From CAZKEG01 sp964601575 (GTDB taxonomy: Bacteria > Desulfobacterota > Thermodesulfobacteria > Thermodesulfobacteriales > Thermodesulfatatoraceae): DNA of 53,693 bases. Where the stretch lies: assembly GCA_964601575.1 (NCBI GenBank), contig CAZROA010000056.1:1-53693 (forward strand), read 5' to 3'. Positions 7,729-14,883 of the stretch are shown in pieces; the stretch's first letter is position 1, and each line of letters opens with the position of its first letter. The notes beneath the pieces are model-generated. The model ran no database searches, was not told where the DNA came from, and saw nothing but the letters and a program-made list of their open reading frames with translations. Made by a program: the position numbers and the translations under genes.

Positions 7729-8510
7729 TAGACCAAACCCCTTTCTTTCAAGATGCTCACCAAACTATCCACCACCTGGTCTACCGGGCCAGAAAGAACC
7801 TGGCGTTGACCTTTGTGTTCCGGGGTATAGACGTCAAGCACCCTGGTGGGTGAACCTTCAAGACCAAGGTATTTGACCTCAGCCGAGAGATCTTTGGCCC
7901 CAAGGACCTTGATCTCCAATTCGTCGGCCTTGAGTAGGCGCTTGATCGAAGGCGGCCTAGGGTCATTGGCCTCGTTTTCAATGGTGATGACCAAAGGTAA
8001 AGCGACCTTTAGCCTTTCTTGACCGTCATCGATCACCCGGACTAGTTCAAGGCCATCTTCGGCGGGGTGTATTTCTCTCACCCAAATGACCGAGGGCCAA
8101 CCAAGCCAGGCGGCGACCTCTGGACCGACCTGGGCGGTCTCACCGTCAACCGAGACCTTACCGCAGACAATAAGATCAAACGGCCCCAAGGCCTCCGCGG
8201 CCTTGGCCAGGACGTAGCTGGTGGCCAGGGTATCGGCCCCGGCAAAGGACCGATCCGAAAGGAGCACCACTTCGTCGGCTCCGTAACTAAAGGCCTCGAC
8301 CAAGATATGCTTGGCGTTAGGTGGCCCCATAGAGACCGCTACCACCGACCCCTGAGTCTCTTCAGCCAAGGTCACCGCGGCCTCCAGGGCATAGCGATCA
8401 TAGGGATTCATCTCCAATTCGCTTCCCTCACGCTTAAGGGTATGGGTCTCTGGATCGACCTTTACGGTGCCAGGTTTAGGCACCGGTTTTAAACAACACA
8501 TAATGCGCAT
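7728..8510 (-). CDS. etfB: Electron transfer flavoprotein, beta subunit
   Basis: The 260-residue partner of EtfA. Features of the family are the start MRIMCCLKPVPKPGTVKVDP, EMNPYDRYALEAAVTLAEE, and the segment around VSVDGETAQVGPEVAAWLGWP, which is the EtfB signature region. Together with EtfA it should form the heterodimer that accepts or donates electrons for the acyl-CoA dehydrogenase encoded four bases upstream. Confidence 0.93.
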   Translation of the reverse strand: MRIMCCLKPVPKPGTVKVDPETHTLKREGSELEMNPYDRYALEAAVTLAEETQGSVVAVSMGPPNAKHILVEAFSYGADEVVLLSDRSFAGADTLATSYVLAKAAEALGPFDLIVCGKVSVDGETAQVGPEVAAWLGWPSVIWVREIHPAEDGLELVRVIDDGQERLKVALPLVITIENEANDPRPPSIKRLLKADELEIKVLGAKDLSAEVKYLGLEGSPTRVLDVYTPEHKGQRQVLSGPVDQVVDSLVSILKERGLV

Positions 8511-8514
8511 CAGC

Positions 8515-9672
8515 CTAGCCCTCCTGGTCTAATTTGGCCAATTCGCGGGCAATGACATTCTTCTGGATCTCATTGGTCCCCTCGTAGATCTGCAGACACT
8601 TGGCATCCCGCATCATCTTTTCCACCAGGAACTCGCGCATGTACCCAAAGCCGCCCATCATCTGGACGGCGCGTTCGGTGATCCACATCGTGGTTTCACT
8701 GGCCAGATATTTGGCCATGGCCGAGGGGCCGGAGATGTTCTTGGCTCCGGAATCAATATAACGCGCCACGCTATAGACCAAGGCCCGCGCGGCCTCTAGT
8801 TTGGCGGCCATTTCCGCCAAGGTGTGGCTTACGGCCTGGAAGTTAAAGACTGGCTGGCCGAACTGGATTCGTCTTCGGGTATGGTAAAGGGCCATTTCCA
8901 AGGCCCCTTGACCAAGGCCTACGGCCTGGGCCCCAACGCCTGGGCGAGAGAGATCCAAGGTGCGCATGGCAATGATGAACCCCATGCCTTCTCGACCCAA
9001 GAGACGGTCTTTAGGGATGCGACAGTTGGAAAAGAAGAGCTCGGTCGTGACTGAGGCCCGAAGCCCCATCTTTTTTTCCTTCTGCCCGACGGCAAACCCT
9101 GGATCGTTTTTATGGACGATGAAGGCACTGGCCCCTCGGGCCCCCTTTTTGGGATCAGTGAGGGCGATGACGATGTAGATATCAGCGATGCCACCGTTGG
9201 TGATCCATTGCTTAATGCCGTTTAAGACATAATAGTCGCCCTCTTTTTGAGCCGTGGTCTTGATCGAGGCGGCGTCGCTTCCGGCTTGAGGTTCGGTCAA
9301 GGCAAAGGCGCATAGTTTGCGACCGGCAGCGATCTCCGGAAGATATTTGGCCTTTTGTTCCTTGTTGCCAGCAATGAGAATGGGATAGGCCCCCAGACCG
9401 CTGGCAGCAAAGGTCGTGGTCACTCCGGCGCAATACTTCGAAAGGGTCTCTACCGCCAGACAATTTTCAAAGGTTCCAAAACCAAGGCCACCGTATTCTT
9501 TGGGAATGAAAATACCGAAGAGATCGGCCTTGGCCATGGCCCTAATAGGACGCCAATCGAATTCTTCCTTTTCGTCCCACTCATGGGCATAGGGTTTGAT
9601 GTAATCTTCGCCGATCTTTCGGGCCACTTCGACGATGATCTTTTGTTCACGGGTGAGAAAATAGTCCAACAT
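8515..9672 (-). CDS. Acyl-CoA dehydrogenase (short-chain/butyryl-CoA type)
   Basis: FAD flavoenzyme that oxidises acyl-CoA to enoyl-CoA, or runs in reverse with a suitable electron donor. The 385-residue protein has the FAD/substrate segments CAFALTEPQAGSDAAS (121-136) and WITNGG (156-161). It also has FGQPVFNFQAVSHTLAEMA and the catalytic base E364 in QIYEGTNEIQ. The position of the glutamate fits the short/medium-chain class. It is directly followed by etfB and etfA, its expected redox partner, then by fabG-acpP-fabF. No thiolase, enoyl-CoA hydratase or ligase gene is in the run, so ordinary beta-oxidation is not obviously the role. Confidence 0.93.
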   Translation of the reverse strand: MLDYFLTREQKIIVEVARKIGEDYIKPYAHEWDEKEEFDWRPIRAMAKADLFGIFIPKEYGGLGFGTFENCLAVETLSKYCAGVTTTFAASGLGAYPILIAGNKEQKAKYLPEIAAGRKLCAFALTEPQAGSDAASIKTTAQKEGDYYVLNGIKQWITNGGIADIYIVIALTDPKKGARGASAFIVHKNDPGFAVGQKEKKMGLRASVTTELFFSNCRIPKDRLLGREGMGFIIAMRTLDLSRPGVGAQAVGLGQGALEMALYHTRRRIQFGQPVFNFQAVSHTLAEMAAKLEAARALVYSVARYIDSGAKNISGPSAMAKYLASETTMWITERAVQMMGGFGYMREFLVEKMMRDAKCLQIYEGTNEIQKNVIARELAKLDQEG

Positions 9673-9735
9673 CCTACCCTCCTTCCTGCCCTTACTTACC
9701 GTGAGGCCGCTATGAACACAAGATAGATTTTTAGG

Positions 9736-10734
9736 TTAGCGCAAGAGATAGGGCTTGGCTGGATAAGGTCGAAATCCTTCACAGGCAAGGAGTTCTTCTA
9801 AGAGGGCCAGTTTGGCCCGAAGCCCCTTGACCCGTTGGACTTTTCCAAAATAATGAAGACCATAAGGAAAGTTCTGTAGATACCAAAAGAGATAGAGTTC
9901 AAAGCGTTTTTCTTGAATACTTTCTGGGAGATAGCGGTTTATCAACTCGGCTAGCCTCTTTAGAGGCCTGATCGGTTCGGGAGGAGGTGAAAGGGGTTTT
10001 CCTGCCCAATAATCCCGCGTATCCCTGAAGATCCAAGGGCGCAGGAGGGCTGCCCGACCGATCATGACCCCAAAGGCCTTGGTCTTTTCGAGCAGGCGAG
10101 AAGCATCTTCTGGGGAGAAGACATCGCCGTTCCCGATGACCGGGATGGAGAGATTTTCCGCCAAAAAAGTGATCTCTTCCCAACGGGCCGGGCGCTTAAA
10201 TCCATCTTTGGCTGCTCGGGGGTGTAAGATAATAGCCCTAATCCCAGCCTCTTCGAGGCCTTTGGCCAGAGCAAGCAGTTTTTGTCGATCGTGGGTCCTT
10301 CCGGAACGCAGCTTGGCACTGACCGGCTTAGAGGTCCTTTGACAGACGGCCTTGGCAATGGCGCAGGCCAGGACGGGTTCTTCCATCAGGGCTACTCCCC
10401 AGCCGTAACGTTGGATGGCCCCGCGGCTACAGCCAAAATTCAGATCGTAGCCATCAAAACGCCTGAGGGTCTCAAGCCTTTCGACCGCTTGGGCAAAGAG
10501 TTCTGGCTCTCGCCCCACCAATTGGGCCACCAAGGGTTGATCCCTCTCCCCGCAGATGAGATAGGGATCTTTTTCCGGATTTTGATAGACAATGGCGCGT
10601 ACATTGAGCATCTCAGTAAAAAATACGGGGGAACCACCGAATTCAGCTACTAATTCCCGAAAGGCGACATGTGTGAGCCCGGCCATCGGGGCCAGACACA
10701 AAACAGGTTCGGGAGCGAGATATTTCTCTTCCAT
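9736..10734 (-). CDS. tRNA-dihydrouridine synthase family protein
   Basis: Dus enzymes reduce specific uridines of tRNA to dihydrouridine using FMN and NADPH. The 332-residue protein has APMAGLTHVAFREL at the N-terminus, QLVG at 71-74, the catalytic cysteine C102 in DLNFGCSRGA, KLRSG, LHPRA and the FMN-phosphate motif IPVIGNGDV...GVMIGRAAL. The cysteine is followed by S rather than the usual P. Which of the DusA/B/C groups it belongs to is not clear. It heads the minus-strand run, 63 bases ahead of the acyl-CoA dehydrogenase. Confidence 0.88.
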   Translation of the reverse strand: MEEKYLAPEPVLCLAPMAGLTHVAFRELVAEFGGSPVFFTEMLNVRAIVYQNPEKDPYLICGERDQPLVAQLVGREPELFAQAVERLETLRRFDGYDLNFGCSRGAIQRYGWGVALMEEPVLACAIAKAVCQRTSKPVSAKLRSGRTHDRQKLLALAKGLEEAGIRAIILHPRAAKDGFKRPARWEEITFLAENLSIPVIGNGDVFSPEDASRLLEKTKAFGVMIGRAALLRPWIFRDTRDYWAGKPLSPPPEPIRPLKRLAELINRYLPESIQEKRFELYLFWYLQNFPYGLHYFGKVQRVKGLRAKLALLEELLACEGFRPYPAKPYLLR

Positions 10735-10802
10735 AGATGTTCCCCATGGAGAAAGGCTGTGTTAAACGGTTTATAGATTATCGAAAATACCAGGAGGTCG
10801 TC

Positions 10803-11213
10803 ATGAAAGACGTCAAGCAAATAAAAGTCGCTGATATTATGAGTCGAAGCGTGGTCACCGTAAAGATAGACGCCTCTTTAGACCAGATCATCAAGACCTT
10901 GGATGAATTTAAGGTCCATGCCGTAATCGTTATCGGCCCGGAAGGGGAATTTATGGGGGTCATCAGCCATTCGGATATAGTCAGGGCCTTGGACAAATAC
11001 GGCCCAAAGATCTTTGAGATGGATGCCGAAGATATCATGTGCCCTAAGCCCTATACTATTGAGGGTGAAGCGACCTTGAGAGAGGCTGCAGCCAAGATGA
11101 TCAACCATCGAGTCCATCGGTTACTGGTGCTCTCTAAGCGAACGGGAAAGATCGTCCCCGTGGGGGTACTTTCGGTCACCGATATCATCAGGGCGGTAGC
11201 GGTCCCGAGTTGA
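10803..11213 (+). CDS. CBS-domain pair protein
   Basis: A 136-residue protein made of two CBS motifs: VADIMSRSVVTVKIDASLDQ...GVISHSDIVRAL and AEDIMCPKPYTIEGEATLREAAAKM...GVLSVTDIIRA. Such stand-alone Bateman modules usually sense adenine nucleotides or S-adenosylmethionine and act through a partner. The start chosen is the ATG at 10803, because CAGGAGG lies a few bases before it. An in-frame ATG further upstream, at about 10746, lacks a ribosome site. The next gene downstream is ndk, a nucleotide kinase, which is suggestive but not proof of a nucleotide-sensing role. Confidence 0.85.
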   Translation: MKDVKQIKVADIMSRSVVTVKIDASLDQIIKTLDEFKVHAVIVIGPEGEFMGVISHSDIVRALDKYGPKIFEMDAEDIMCPKPYTIEGEATLREAAAKMINHRVHRLLVLSKRTGKIVPVGVLSVTDIIRAVAVPS

Positions 11214-11275
11214 CGCTTCTTCCAACCTTTGCTAAGGCTCGAGCCTTGGTCTGAAAATCTCGGCAGGAGGTAATC

Positions 11276-11698
11276 ATGGAACGGACCTTAAGCCTGATCA
11301 AACCAGATGGCGTTTCGCGAAACCTGATCGGTGAAGTCTTGAGTTTTTTTGAGAAGGCAGGCCTCAAAATAGTAGCCATGAAGATGATCCATCTGACCAA
11401 AGAAGAGGCCATGCGTTTTTACATCGTCCATAAAGATAGGCCTTTCTATGACGAACTCACAGACTATATGTCCTCCGGCCCTATTGTGGCCTTGGTCCTC
11501 GAAGGAGAAGACGCCATTGCTAAGTGTCGAAAGATTATGGGGGCCACCGATCCGGCAGAGGCCGAAGAAGGGACCATCCGTAAGACCTTTGCCCTGAGCA
11601 AGGGTGAAAACACGGTCCATGGCTCTGACAGCCCAGAATCGGCCGCCCGAGAAATCGCCTTTTTCTTCAGCGATCTCGAAATCTATCCACGCTCGTGA
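11276..11698 (+). CDS. ndk: Nucleoside diphosphate kinase
   Basis: Transfers the gamma-phosphate from ATP to nucleoside diphosphates through a phosphohistidine. 140 residues, the usual size. It shows ERTLSLIKPDGV at the N-terminus and catalytic H115 in NTVHGSDSPESA. GGCAGGAGG precedes the ATG. The gene ends in GTGA shared with the start of thiL. A perfect 14-base palindrome, AAGGCTCGAGCCTT (11234-11247), lies in the short leader; its role is unknown. Confidence 0.97.
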   Translation: MERTLSLIKPDGVSRNLIGEVLSFFEKAGLKIVAMKMIHLTKEEAMRFYIVHKDRPFYDELTDYMSSGPIVALVLEGEDAIAKCRKIMGATDPAEAEEGTIRKTFALSKGENTVHGSDSPESAAREIAFFFSDLEIYPRS

Positions 11699-12657
11699 CC
11701 GAAGAGCAACTCCTACAATACCTGGCCCAAAACCTACCCCGTGGGAGGCTTATTACCGGGGTGGGTGATGATTGTGCGGTGGTAGAAGAGGGGGAGCAGT
11801 GGCTCCTCCTTACCACCGATGCCATGGTCGAGGGCATCCATTTCGAGCTTTCCTATTTTGGCCCTGCCCATTTGGGCCGAAAGCTAGCAACCATCAACCT
11901 GAGCGACATCGCCGCCATGGGCGGAAGGCCTAAATATGCCCTTCTGACCATAGGTTTTCCTTCTTCCCCACAGGAAGACTTTGTGAAGGCCTTTTTCCAG
12001 GCCTTAAAAGGACGGCTAGCCGAATTTGGGGCCCAATTAGTAGGCGGGGATACGGTTCGTAGCCCAAGGGGGCTATTTTTGAATCTGGCCTTGATCGGAA
12101 CCACGGCTCTGGGGAAAGCGGTCTTTCGAAGCGGGGCTAAGGTCGGAGACCTCATCTTTGTTTCTCGCCCCTTGGGGGCGGCTAGCGCTGGTCTTGAACA
12201 ACTACAAAGGGGGCTCTCTGAACCAAAGCCCTTGATCAAGGCCCATCTTGATCCCTCTCCAGAGGTAGAACTCGGCTTACGGCTGGCAGAAGCAGGCCTA
12301 CCCTCGGCCATGATGGATATCTCAGATGGCTTGGCCCTGGACCTAACCAGGCTTTGCCAGGCCAGTGGAGTAGGGGCCGAAATACGAGAAGGAGAAATCC
12401 CTATTGCCTCGGAGATTTATCAAGCCAAACTCTCACGCCCGGCCCTTTGGTATGCCCTGGCCGGAGGAGAAGATTTTGCCCTGCTCTTTACCCTTCCTCC
12501 TGAGAGAGAAAAAGACCTCCAGGCCCTTTTCTCTCCCTTGGGGAGAAGGCCCTTTAAGATTGGACACATAGTTCAAGACAAAGACAAGGTCTATCTTTTG
12601 CGTAAAGACGGGGGCAAAGAAGAAATATCCTCCCTGGGTTTTGATCACTTTGCTTAG
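11695..12657 (+). CDS. thiL: Thiamine-monophosphate kinase
   Basis: Phosphorylates thiamine phosphate to the cofactor thiamine diphosphate. 320 residues of the PurM/ThiL fold. Metal/ATP motifs are GVGDDCAVV near residue 22, LLTTDAMVEGIHF, NLSDIAAMGGRP, LVGGDTVRSP and MMDISDGLALDL. The start is GTG at 11695, overlapping the ndk stop by four bases. A separate thiamine gene, thi4, lies at 38207. The gene ends four bases into the convergent cupin gene. Confidence 0.95.
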   Translation: MTEEQLLQYLAQNLPRGRLITGVGDDCAVVEEGEQWLLLTTDAMVEGIHFELSYFGPAHLGRKLATINLSDIAAMGGRPKYALLTIGFPSSPQEDFVKAFFQALKGRLAEFGAQLVGGDTVRSPRGLFLNLALIGTTALGKAVFRSGAKVGDLIFVSRPLGAASAGLEQLQRGLSEPKPLIKAHLDPSPEVELGLRLAEAGLPSAMMDISDGLALDLTRLCQASGVGAEIREGEIPIASEIYQAKLSRPALWYALAGGEDFALLFTLPPEREKDLQALFSPLGRRPFKIGHIVQDKDKVYLLRKDGGKEEISSLGFDHFA

Positions 12658-12995
12658 AAGAGTGGCGGGCTGTGCACCACAAAGAGCTTTAACGGATCTT
12701 TTCCCGTATTACGTACCCCGTGCTCTTCTTTGACCGGGACAAAGATATAATCTCCGCCTTGGATGGCCTGCCAGGCACCGTTGACATAGGCCTCCCCTTG
12801 GCCGGAAAGCACATAGATAGAATCGATCTGCCCCTCGTGGGTGTGAATAGGGATCTCGACCCCAGGGGCAATATCCAGGAGGGAAACGCTGACCTCCTGG
12901 TTTTTGCTTGAATCAACCAAGACAGCCAGTTTCACTCCCTCGAATTTGGGATGATCGCTGAACTTGATCTCTTTTTCCTTATAGAAATAAGCCAT
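12654..12995 (-). CDS. Small single-domain cupin protein
   Basis: 113 residues forming one cupin barrel: motif 1 is PIHTHEGQIDSIYVLSGQGE (two histidines and a glutamate-type residue as metal ligands) and motif 2 is IFVPVKEEHGVRNTG. Cupins of this size often bind a metal and act as sugar isomerases, dioxygenases or sensor domains; the substrate cannot be told. The gene is transcribed alone, divergent from kdsB, with a CAAAAGGAGG ribosome site, and its stop overlaps that of thiL. Confidence 0.8.
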   Translation of the reverse strand: MAYFYKEKEIKFSDHPKFEGVKLAVLVDSSKNQEVSVSLLDIAPGVEIPIHTHEGQIDSIYVLSGQGEAYVNGAWQAIQGGDYIFVPVKEEHGVRNTGKDPLKLFVVHSPPLF

Positions 12996-13077
12996 CTCCG
13001 CCTCCTTTTGACCGGCTTTGAAAAATAATCTTTTTATACTTTACTTATCCTAGGGAATATTCAGCAAGGAGGTCTTG

Positions 13078-13839
13078 ATGCGCATCGTGGGGCTTATTCC
13101 CGCTCGTTATGCCTCAACCCGTTTCCCGGGCAAACCCTTGGCCCTCCTTCATAATAAGCCCATGATCCAACATGTCTATGAACGGGCCAAGCAGAGCAAG
13201 ATCCTCGAAGGAGTGGTGGTGGCCACGGATGATGAACGAATCAAGGCCTGCGTGGAGGGTTTCGGCGGGCAGGCGGTCATGACCAGCCCGGATCATTCCT
13301 GTGGCACCGAACGCCTGGCAGAAGCCGCCTCACTCTTACGTCTTGCTGATAACGATATCGTGGTCAATATCCAGGGGGATCAACCCTTTATCGAACCGGC
13401 GGTGATCGAAGAATTGGTCCGTCCCTTGTTGTTAAAGAGTGAGATCCCTATGGCCACGGTAGCAGTCCCTATCGACCGAGAAGAGGAACTACATGATCCA
13501 AACCGGGTGAAAGTGGTTCTAAACCGCGAGGGCCTGGCCATCTATTTTTCCCGGGCGCCTATTCCTTTTTACAGGGCCCCTGGCCCCAGGCCTCCCTATC
13601 TCAGACACATAGGAATCTATGCCTATCGCCGAAATTTTTTAGATCTCTTCATCCGACTGGAGCCGGGGGAATTGGAGAGGGCCGAAAAACTCGAACAATT
13701 GCGGGCCTTAGAACACGGTTATCCCATCGCTGTCTCTATTACCAGATATGAATGCCCAGAAGTAGATACACCGGAAGATTTAGAAAAATTGGAGAGGAGA
13801 GGGCCCCGACTAGGGTCGGGGCCCTTAAGACCTAACTAA
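13078..13839 (+). CDS. kdsB: 3-deoxy-manno-octulosonate cytidylyltransferase
   Basis: Makes CMP-Kdo, the activated sugar for the LPS inner core, and so marks a Gram-negative outer membrane. 253 residues. The nucleotide-binding start IVGLIPARYASTRFPGKPL, DDERI, NIQGDQPFIEP and the C-terminal EVDTPEDLEKLE are all KdsB hallmarks. The ATG at 13078 is preferred over a TTG three bases earlier because AAGGAGG sits at proper spacing. The last 13 codons run through a GC-rich hairpin and the stop overlaps that of the convergent hsp20 gene by three to four bases, so the extreme C-terminus may be an addition. Confidence 0.95.
   Translation: MRIVGLIPARYASTRFPGKPLALLHNKPMIQHVYERAKQSKILEGVVVATDDERIKACVEGFGGQAVMTSPDHSCGTERLAEAASLLRLADNDIVVNIQGDQPFIEPAVIEELVRPLLLKSEIPMATVAVPIDREEELHDPNRVKVVLNREGLAIYFSRAPIPFYRAPGPRPPYLRHIGIYAYRRNFLDLFIRLEPGELERAEKLEQLRALEHGYPIAVSITRYECPEVDTPEDLEKLERRGPRLGSGPLRPN
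13801..13824. terminator. GC-rich hairpin at the kdsB/hsp20 convergence
   Basis: A perfect 10-base-pair stem GGGCCCCGAC / GTCGGGGCCC with a TAGG loop. It falls inside the last codons of kdsB, just before the end of the convergent hsp20 gene. Neither side has a clean T-run (TTAAG on the plus side, TCTCCTCTCC on the minus side), so it is either a two-way terminator of weak form or an mRNA 3'-end stabiliser. Confidence 0.5.
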
Positions 13840-14231
13840 GCCACTTTGATCTCAATCTTGCGCGGTTTTTCAGCTTCAATCTTGGGGAGGAAGATGCGCA
13901 GCATACCAGCCTCCATGGAGGCCTCTACCTTGTCCAGATCAAATTCCGGCCCGATGGTAAAGGCCCGATAATATTCCTTACCGGTCAACTCGGCGTAAAT
14001 AGGGGAAACCTCTTCCCCGGGAAGATCAGCAATTTCACCCCGGATCTCCAGGACGTTTTCTTCAATCTTGACATCGACCTTATCCTTGGAGACCCCGGGC
14101 ATATCCGCCACCAAGATAAGCCCTTCCGCTGTTTCATAAATATCTACCGGAGGAACCATGGGTCTTTCGGTCCTGGTCGCTGGTATTCGTTCCTCCCTGG
14201 TGGCCAATTCTTTGGTCTCTTTCTCAGCCAT
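13836..14231 (-). CDS. Small heat-shock protein (Hsp20/alpha-crystallin), copy 1
   Basis: ATP-independent chaperone that holds unfolding proteins in large oligomers. 131 residues: a polar N-terminal arm, then the alpha-crystallin domain from about residue 30 (VDIYETAEGLILVADMPGVSKDKVDVKI) to the C-terminal LPKIEAEKPRKIEIKV, which includes an I-x-I type anchor. G+C resembles the surrounding genes, unlike the second copy. The ribosome site AAGGAGGG lies in the loop of a possible six-base-pair hairpin that also holds the A of the start codon. Confidence 0.93.
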   Translation of the reverse strand: MAEKETKELATREERIPATRTERPMVPPVDIYETAEGLILVADMPGVSKDKVDVKIEENVLEIRGEIADLPGEEVSPIYAELTGKEYYRAFTIGPEFDLDKVEASMEAGMLRIFLPKIEAEKPRKIEIKVA

Positions 14232-14261
14232 GGTTATCCCTCCTTCCTAAATTTTTAACCA
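14231..14261 (-). promoter_or_regulatory. Possible hairpin closing the ribosome site of hsp20 copy 1
   Basis: On the minus strand TGGTTA (14261-14256, spanning the stop region of hsp20 copy 2) is complementary to TAACCA (14236-14231, ending on the A of the ATG). The 19-base loop contains the ribosome site AAGGAGGG. A weak stem of this kind, melting on heating, is how RNA thermometers of small heat-shock genes work; here it is inferred from complementarity only. Confidence 0.35.
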
Positions 14262-14719
14262 GCCTTTACCTCAATACGACGGGCTTTCTTTTCTTCTTTC
14301 TTACCAATTTTGACCTTTATAATACCGTTTTGATAGGTAGCTTCTACCTCATCAGGGTTAATTGATTCCGGCAGAGAAACAACTCTGGTAAATTTCCCAC
14401 TAAATCTTTCTTGACGATAATAACGTTCTGGTTCAATTTTTTCTACCTTAAGAGCAGAGGAGGCATCTCTTTCACCGGAAATAGAAAGAAGATTACCCTC
14501 TATAGAAAGATCTACTTTTTCTAAATCAATACCCGGAGCAAAGATATAGACTAAAACATGATCACTCGTTTCTCCAATATTGATAACAGGGAATGTTCCC
14601 CTGGCTACAGAACGAATAGGAATAAATGGTTTGGTTAGCTCTAGTAAACGATCTATTTCTTGCTGTAAACGATCAAACTCACGAAAAGGATCAAACCACA
14701 ACCCCCAGTTTATCGGCAT
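14255..14719 (-). CDS. Small heat-shock protein (Hsp20/alpha-crystallin), copy 2
   Basis: Second chaperone of the family, 154 residues. It has an N-terminal arm WGLWFDPFREFDRLQQEIDRLLE, an alpha-crystallin domain from about residue 45 (FPVINIGETSDHVLVYIFAPGIDLEKVDLSIEGN), ERYYRQERFSGKFTRVVSLPESINPDEVEA, and a C-terminal RRIEVK anchor. The two copies share only the general fold pattern. Base composition differs sharply: sampled 60-base lines in 14281-14580 are about 33-43 percent G+C, while copy 1 is near 50 percent or more. It may have been acquired separately. The genes are 23 bases apart and probably one transcript. Confidence 0.93.
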   Translation of the reverse strand: MPINWGLWFDPFREFDRLQQEIDRLLELTKPFIPIRSVARGTFPVINIGETSDHVLVYIFAPGIDLEKVDLSIEGNLLSISGERDASSALKVEKIEPERYYRQERFSGKFTRVVSLPESINPDEVEATYQNGIIKVKIGKKEEKKARRIEVKAG

Positions 14720-14727
14720 AGCTTTCT

Positions 14728-14770
14728 CCCTCCTTTACTAATTTTTTCTTCTATCCTTCAGCAAGGAAAG
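14728..14770 (-). promoter_or_regulatory. Candidate SD-sequestering switch upstream of hsp20 copy 2
   Basis: On the minus strand CTTTCCTT (14770-14763) can pair over eight positions, two of them G-U, with the ribosome site AAGGAGGG (14735-14728) of the heat-shock gene. The same CTTTCCTT can instead form a short local hairpin, TCCTT-GCTG-AAGGA (14767-14754). The two folds exclude each other, which is the arrangement expected for a temperature-sensitive RNA. Seen as complementarity only. Confidence 0.4.
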
Positions 14771-14883
14771 ATAAGCATTACTAAACCAGGGGCAAGGGTT
14801 GGGGGTAAATTTTTAAAGAGGGCCTGAAGAAAAGAGGATTTTTATCAGATTTTTCTTTGCGATAAGGATGGAGATGTTTTATT

